A stretch of DNA of 32,659 nucleotides from Candidatus Parcubacteria bacterium. Lineage in GTDB: Bacteria > Patescibacteriota > Minisyncoccia > JACPXH01. The notes below the pieces were generated by a model. That model worked only from the letters and a program-made list of their open reading frames with translations. It did no database searches and was not told the DNA's origin. The stretch is taken from the NCBI GenBank assembly GCA_016196625.1, contig JACPXH010000006.1, forward strand, positions 1 through 32,659, read 5' to 3'. Shown here in pieces: positions 29,455 to 32,659 of the stretch (position 1 is its first letter; every line of letters begins with the position of its first letter). A program made the position numbers and the translations under genes.

Positions 29455-30732
29455 ATGCGTAGATTCATCCAGCACATCCTCCGTTGGTTCACGCAACGCA
29501 TCTTAGAGCAGTATCGTCCTACCGTCGTCGGTATCACCGGCAGCGTTGGCAAGACGAGCACGAAAGATGCGGTGGCATGCGTGTTGGGGGCGGCCTTTCC
29601 CGGCCGGGTGCGCGCGAGCATCAAATCATACAACAACCAACTCGGGGTGCCGTTTACTGTGATTGGCTTGAGTTCTGCCGGGCGGAGCGTTGCCGGCTGG
29701 CTTCAAGTATTGGGGAAGGCGGCGTGGCTCATAGTCAAAAAGCAGGACTACCCCAAAGTGTTCGTGCTAGAGATGGGGGTGGACCGGCCGGGCGATCTTG
29801 AGTATCTGCTCGCATTCGTGCCGGTGAAGGTGGCGGTCATGACTGCGGTGGGAGAGATGCCGGTCCATGTGGAGTTTTTCTCCGGGCCAGAAGAGCTTTT
29901 GCGGGAGAAGGCAAAGCTTGCCGCGGCGGTGCCTGCGTCGGGGTATACGATTTTGAACGTAGACGATGAAGCTTCTGCCGCAACGTTCAGAAAGGCGTCT
30001 GCCGGAGCGGTGCTCACCTACGGGTTCGGGCCTCAAGCCGATGTGCGTGCAAGCAACTACAGCCTCAAGCCAGATGGTGCCGGCACCATCTTCAAGTTAA
30101 ACCACAAGGGTGCGACCGTGCCGGTTGCGCTCGGGGACGCTTACGGTCGTCAACAGGTTTATGCAGCACTCGCGGGTGCGGCCGCCGGGATTGCCTTTGG
30201 ACTCAACTTGGCCCAGATTGCTCAAGCTCTTGGGGGCTACCAAACTTCACCCGGTCGGCTGCGACGGCTCAAGGGTATTAAGGGCGCGTGGATTTTGGAT
30301 GATTCGTACAACTCTTCGCCCTTGGCGGTTTTGGCCGCGCTTGAAGTGTTGATGGAACTCCCCGCTGGAAGACGGATCGCCGTTTTGGGAGATATGACTG
30401 AACTTGGGAAATACACGCCGGAAGCGCATACGTTTGTGGGCGATGAAGCGGCCAAAGCGGCGGATATCATTTTTGCGGTGGGGGTGCGAGCGCGGTTCAT
30501 GGCCGAAGCTGCGCGTCGGTCTGGCATGGCCTCCGAGCGCGTGCGGGAATTCGATACGGTCGGCGAGGCTGGTCGTGTCCTCCAGGAGATTCTCCGGCCC
30601 GAAGATTTGGTCTTGGTTAAAGGCTCGCAGGTTATGCGCATGGAGAAGATTGTCGAAGAGGTGATGGCCGAGCCGGCGCGGGCCGGGGAGCTTTTGTGCC
30701 GGCAGGATGAAAGTTGGGAAACTAAGGCCTAA
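29455..30732 (+). CDS. murF: UDP-N-acetylmuramoyl-tripeptide-D-alanyl-D-alanine ligase
   Basis: 425 residues. ATP-binding P-loop G-I-T-G-S-V-G-K-T-S-T-K-D (about 25-37), S-Y-N-N-Q-L-G-V-P (about 59-67), typical for MurF, and the D-D-S-Y-N-S-S-P-L-A motif (about 283-292), matching the D-S-Y-N-A-N-P of this ligase. It adds D-Ala-D-Ala to the UDP-MurNAc peptide in the cytoplasm. The usual N-terminal substrate domain is shortened: the P-loop comes about 25 residues in rather than near 100, so the tripeptide-binding domain is reduced or missing. Last gene of the division cluster in the window. Confidence 0.9.
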   Translation: MRRFIQHILRWFTQRILEQYRPTVVGITGSVGKTSTKDAVACVLGAAFPGRVRASIKSYNNQLGVPFTVIGLSSAGRSVAGWLQVLGKAAWLIVKKQDYPKVFVLEMGVDRPGDLEYLLAFVPVKVAVMTAVGEMPVHVEFFSGPEELLREKAKLAAAVPASGYTILNVDDEASAATFRKASAGAVLTYGFGPQADVRASNYSLKPDGAGTIFKLNHKGATVPVALGDAYGRQQVYAALAGAAAGIAFGLNLAQIAQALGGYQTSPGRLRRLKGIKGAWILDDSYNSSPLAVLAALEVLMELPAGRRIAVLGDMTELGKYTPEAHTFVGDEAAKAADIIFAVGVRARFMAEAARRSGMASERVREFDTVGEAGRVLQEILRPEDLVLVKGSQVMRMEKIVEEVMAEPARAGELLCRQDESWETKA

Positions 30733-30745
30733 GCTGTGCGATTGG

Positions 30746-30754
30746 TGTGGATAA
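30746..30754 (-). promoter_or_regulatory. Perfect DnaA-box sequence
   Basis: TGTGGATAA, complement of TTATCCACA, lies in the short intergenic gap after murF and just before the promoter at 30760-30789. Confidence 0.35.
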
Positions 30755-30759
30755 TTCTG

Positions 30760-30789
30760 TTAATACTGTCTGGACAATCGGTGTATAAT
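30760..30789 (+). promoter_or_regulatory. Promoter of the zinc-finger gene at 30816
   Basis: A consensus TATAAT (30784-30789) with a weak TTAATA (30760-30765) 18 bp upstream. A strong AGGAGG ribosome-binding site follows before the ATG. Confidence 0.6.
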
Positions 30790-30815
30790 ACAGGTGAGAG
30801 AGGAGGTGGGGCGCG

Positions 30816-31076
30816 ATGGAACGCAGATGGGGGTGGCTTCCGTACAGCATTTGTATGAAGTGTCCGATCTGCGGTACGGGAAACGAATTGGTCTTTTCGG
30901 CGGTCGAAACCGTGTTTGAAGTGCCGGTGAATGGGCAGCGAATTCGGTTCAAGCTGCCCGTAAAGTACTGGGTGTGCGCGGCTGGGCATCCCTGTTTGCC
31001 GGCCCGAGGATACGAAGAGTATCGGGAGTGGCCGGTGGAGCCAGTCTGCCCCGGTTTAGTGCCGGCCGCCGCGTGA
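30816..31076 (+). CDS. YgiT/MqsA-like zinc-finger protein
   Basis: 86 residues. C-P-I-C (about residues 16-19) and C-A-A-G-H-P-C (about 53-59) form two metal knuckles around a two-stranded core that starts with M-K-C-P-I-C-G, as in YgiT-type zinc fingers, the N-terminal domain of MqsA antitoxins. The helix-turn-helix half of MqsA is absent, and no toxin gene is adjacent, so a toxin-antitoxin role is not supported. It has a strong AGGAGG site, its own promoter and a terminator overlapping its stop codon, so it is an independent gene. Confidence 0.7.
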   Translation: MERRWGWLPYSICMKCPICGTGNELVFSAVETVFEVPVNGQRIRFKLPVKYWVCAAGHPCLPARGYEEYREWPVEPVCPGLVPAAA

Positions 31077-31107
31077 GGTGTCCTTCGTGGACACCTCACA
31101 TCTTTTT
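31073..31107 (+). terminator. Terminator overlapping the zinc-finger stop codon
   Basis: Perfect 11-bp stem GTGAGGTGTCC/GGACACCTCAC (31073-31083 with 31089-31099), 5-base loop, then ATCTTTTT. The TGA stop codon is inside the stem. Confidence 0.92.
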
Positions 31108-31139
31108 GAGTTGTGTCGGTGCTGCCGGTTTGCTATCCT

Positions 31140-31345
31140 AGTCGCGTGCCCCTATCGCCCCGCACTGCAATTGCTTCGCAATTGAGTACGGGGTGGAGCC
31201 CCGCCGACGGGAGTCGGCGGCACCTCTCATTTCGGTGGCGGGGCGGAACCCCGCACCGAAGGCCTACGCACCAACCATCCATCCACCGGCCCGCTTCGCC
31301 CGCGAAGCGAGGCGAGCAGGAGACGATGGCCTTCTGGTGCGTTGG
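31140..31345. repeat. Dense hairpin region, possible structured RNA or repeat mosaic
   Basis: No gene. Hairpins in order: the CCCCG-type nested element (31157-31194), CCGCCGAC/GTCGGCGG (about 31199-31218), a TTCGGTG/CACCGAA stem enclosing GCGGGG/CCCCGC (about 31232-31262), CGCTTCG/CGAAGCG (about 31300-31317), and ACGCACCA (about 31266-31273) pairing with TGGTGCGT (about 31335-31342) to close the last part. A nested fold next to tRNA-Glu is consistent with either a structured RNA or a pile of inserted palindromes. Confidence 0.6.
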
Positions 31346-31350
31346 GTAAA

Positions 31351-31386
31351 TCTAGTGGTTCAGGACAGGTGGTTCTCCGCCTGCCA
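31351..31386 (+). pseudogene. Partial tRNA-Glu-like copy
   Basis: Exactly 50 nt upstream of the same part of the real tRNA-Glu, 26 of 32 bases match in the D-arm and anticodon arm (TCTAGTGG, CAGGACA, GGTTCTC, GCCT). It has no T-arm and no matching acceptor, so it cannot be a working tRNA. It looks like a truncated tandem duplicate. Confidence 0.7.
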
Positions 31387-31390
31387 GAGT

Positions 31391-31466
31391 GCCCTTATCG
31401 TCTAGTGGCCCAGGACACTAGGTTCTCAGCCTAGGAACCGGGGTTCGATTCCCCGTGAGGGCGCCA
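31391..31466 (+). tRNA. tRNA-Glu (anticodon CUC)
   Basis: Acceptor GCCCTTA/TGAGGGC (one G-T pair), D-arm with TCTAGTGGCCCAGGA, anticodon stem CTAGG/CCTAG with loop TTCTCAG (anticodon CTC), T-arm CGGGGTTCGATTCCCCG, discriminator G and encoded CCA at 31464-31466. Confidence 0.95.
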
Positions 31467-31497
31467 CAGTTTTTGTGCAGTGAACGTTCTTTCCGTA

Positions 31498-31824
31498 ATG
31501 GAGGGATTGATGGTCTCTTCGGTGCCAGAGCGTAAGATGGGAGGCGTTATTGCCTTGAGCGAAAAGGGCGTGGAGGCGGACGGTTGGGTGGACCTCGCGT
31601 TGGTAGATGCGGGCGATGAACGCCACAAGCCGCTGCGCCAAACGTCCAGGCTTGTACTGCCTCTCAACGGCACAGGCATCAACGAATTTTTCTATCGGTT
31701 CAAGATTATCTGGGCAGAAGTTGATGCCGCCTGGGAAGGAGGGTATGCAGAGGGTGGAGTTCCAGGGGCATTAAGCCGAGCCAAGGCCGTCATCGGGCGC
31801 TACCAGCGCCAATTTCCAGTATAG
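31498..31824 (+). CDS. Small protein of unknown function
   Basis: 108 residues from the ATG at 31498; a GTG at 31480 would add six. It is soluble and mixed in composition, with a conserved-looking second half (I-N-E-F-F-Y-R-F-K-I-I-W-A-E-V-D-A-A-W and A-L-S-R-A-K-A-V-I-G-R-Y-Q-R-Q-F). No motif identifies a family. Frames on the opposite strand here run into the complement of tRNA-Glu, so the plus strand is preferred. The start follows tRNA-Glu by about 30 nt, and the stop is about 50 nt before the DNA glycosylase gene. Confidence 0.55.
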   Translation: MEGLMVSSVPERKMGGVIALSEKGVEADGWVDLALVDAGDERHKPLRQTSRLVLPLNGTGINEFFYRFKIIWAEVDAAWEGGYAEGGVPGALSRAKAVIGRYQRQFPV

Positions 31825-31878
31825 CCGTACTCGCTTTGGCGAGTTGACGTCCTGCGTATGCGGGGCGTCTTCCTCTCA

Positions 31879-32418
31879 ATGAAACTTTCGCCAAAATTTT
31901 TTGCACGCCCCACGCTCACCGTAGCGCGGGAACTGTTAGGCAAAAATCTTGTCGTGCTCCGGCGCGGCCGGCGCTGTGTCGGACGCATCACGGAAACCGA
32001 AGCCTATATCGGTGAAGACGATCCGGCGTGCCACGCGCGCTTTGGCCGCACGAAGCGCTCGGAAGTTTTGTATTGGCGTCCGGGTACGCTCTACGTGTAT
32101 TTCACGTACGGCATGCACTGGCTTTTGAATATCGTAACTGAACGGCCGGATTTTCCCGCAGCGGTTTTGATTCGGGCGGTTGAGCCGATGGATGGCATTT
32201 TAGAAGGCGTGCGCACCGACGGCCCGGCCCGGTTCACCAAGGCCTTTGGCATTGACAGCACATTCCATGGCACGGTGGTCGGCAAAAAGCTGTGGGTTGA
32301 AGATGACGGGTTTAAAATTTCTCCAGACGCCATCAAAACCGGTCCGCGCGTCGGCGTGGCATATGCCGGCAAAGCCAAAGATTGGCCGTGGCGGTTTCGG
32401 CTTTCGGTAGTTCGATAA
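31879..32418 (+). CDS. 3-methyladenine DNA glycosylase, AAG/MPG family
   Basis: 179 residues from the ATG at 31879 (M-K-L-S-P-K-F-F); an in-frame ATG at 31858 would add seven residues. Family landmarks: A-R-E-L-L-G-K-N-L-V near residue 17, the catalytic T-E-T-E-A-Y region near 38-43 with the water-activating Glu, D-D-P-A-C-H-A near 47-53, the V-Y-F-T-Y-G-M-H-W-L-L-N motif near 76-87 that intercalates and reads the flipped base, and G-P-A-R-F-T-K-A-F-G near 116-125 (usual G-P-G-K-L-x-x-A-L/F-G). It removes alkylated purines and starts base excision repair. Confidence 0.93.
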   Translation: MKLSPKFFARPTLTVARELLGKNLVVLRRGRRCVGRITETEAYIGEDDPACHARFGRTKRSEVLYWRPGTLYVYFTYGMHWLLNIVTERPDFPAAVLIRAVEPMDGILEGVRTDGPARFTKAFGIDSTFHGTVVGKKLWVEDDGFKISPDAIKTGPRVGVAYAGKAKDWPWRFRLSVVR

Positions 32419-32470
32419 GGGAGGAAGTAATACTTATCTGCGATCGCAAGTAAGCATAACCAATCCGATT

Positions 32471-32506
32471 AAAAGAAGAGCCGGCGGCTCAAGATTGAGC
32501 CGCCGG
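32471..32506 (-). terminator. Terminator of the minus-strand gene at the window edge
   Basis: Perfect 12-bp stem (32481-32492 with 32495-32506, 2-base loop). On the minus strand it is followed by CTCTTCTTTT. The TGA stop of the gene at 32489 lies inside the stem. Confidence 0.85.
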
Positions 32507-32659
32507 AGCCGTGCCCGGCTCTTCCGGTGCCAGGGCTTTTATGAGCCCTCGGATTTCGCCAATAATGAGTACCGCGTCCTGCGGACTCGATTTCGTGCCG
32601 AAGCCATCCACCGCCTTTTTGATTTTCCGGATCAGCTCAGCGAGGCGTTCGGCGGACGT
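32489..32659 (-). CDS. 3' end of an unknown gene, cut by the window edge
   Basis: The last 56 codons of a minus-strand gene read T-S-A-E-R-L-A-E-L-I-R-K-I-K-K-A-V at the window edge, then D-A-V-L-I-I-G-E-I-R-G-L-I-K-A-L, ending in a Pro/Ala/Glu tail and TGA at 32491-32489. Two amphipathic helices and a terminator directly after it support a real gene. The 5' part lies outside, so no function is offered. Confidence 0.65.
   Translation of the reverse strand, partial: TSAERLAELIRKIKKAVDGFGTKSSPQDAVLIIGEIRGLIKALAPEEPGTAPAAQS

Noticed and set aside
30816-31076. MqsRA-type toxin-antitoxin locus
   Set aside because: Only a YgiT-like zinc finger is present; there is no helix-turn-helix half and no MqsR-like gene on either side.
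31426-31682. Minus-strand frames over tRNA-Glu and the small gene at 31498
   Set aside because: Their N- or C-terminal ends are the complement of the tRNA, a common false call; the plus-strand frame has better protein character.

Overview
This is a chromosomal window, GC-rich by eye, with the look of a Candidate Phyla Radiation (Patescibacteria, probably Parcubacteria-like) genome. Evidence for this placement is indirect. Translation factors are minimal (a release factor 1 without its N-terminal domain and a 149-residue EF-Ts). Transketolase is split into two subunits, the envelope and unknown proteins are compact, a tRNA gene carries a self-splicing intron, and intergenic palindromic repeats are dense. 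The genetic code is the standard bacterial one, since TAA, TAG and TGA all end genes.

Layout. Positions 395-6850 hold a sugar-phosphate cluster: two-subunit transketolase, a PfkB-family kinase, a class II fructose-bisphosphate aldolase, an unknown 424-residue protein, a polyprenol-kinase-like membrane protein and a broken small membrane gene. Positions 6881-8563 carry two membrane-anchored proteins that share an anchor module; one ends in a subtilase-prodomain-like domain. A VapBC-type toxin-antitoxin pair (8683-9263) sits behind a remnant of a dehydrogenase start and in front of an intact 2-hydroxyacid dehydrogenase. Next come a zinc-ribbon protein, ribosomal protein bL25, a coiled-coil lytic transglycosylase and a minus-strand lipoprotein.

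Positions 14296-20580 form a copper and thiol-redox island: a thioredoxin-like protein, a DoxX-like protein, a CcdA-type membrane protein fused to two His-rich periplasmic repeats, a CuA-like cupredoxin, a Cu(I) P-type ATPase and a CopZ-like chaperone. A translation block follows: on the minus strand rpmE, prfA and a membrane protein; on the plus strand rpsB, tsf, a TPR protein, tRNA-Thr and tRNA-Tyr. The tRNA-Tyr gene is interrupted in its anticodon loop by a 197-nt group I intron. The division and cell-wall cluster (mraZ, rsmH, ftsL-like, ftsI-like, murF) has a recognisable promoter and MraZ-box operator. The window ends with a zinc-finger protein, tRNA-Glu preceded by a partial copy of itself, a 3-methyladenine DNA glycosylase and the 3' end of a minus-strand gene.

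Most novel signals: the tRNA-Tyr intron with a duplicated tRNA tail 198 nt downstream; a cruciform element of about 145 bp present twice with compensatory stem changes; the copper island with its fused protein and altered CuA motif; and the paired proteins sharing a W-S-x-T-W-Q-E-V anchor. No sequence search was possible, so every family name rests on motifs read by eye.
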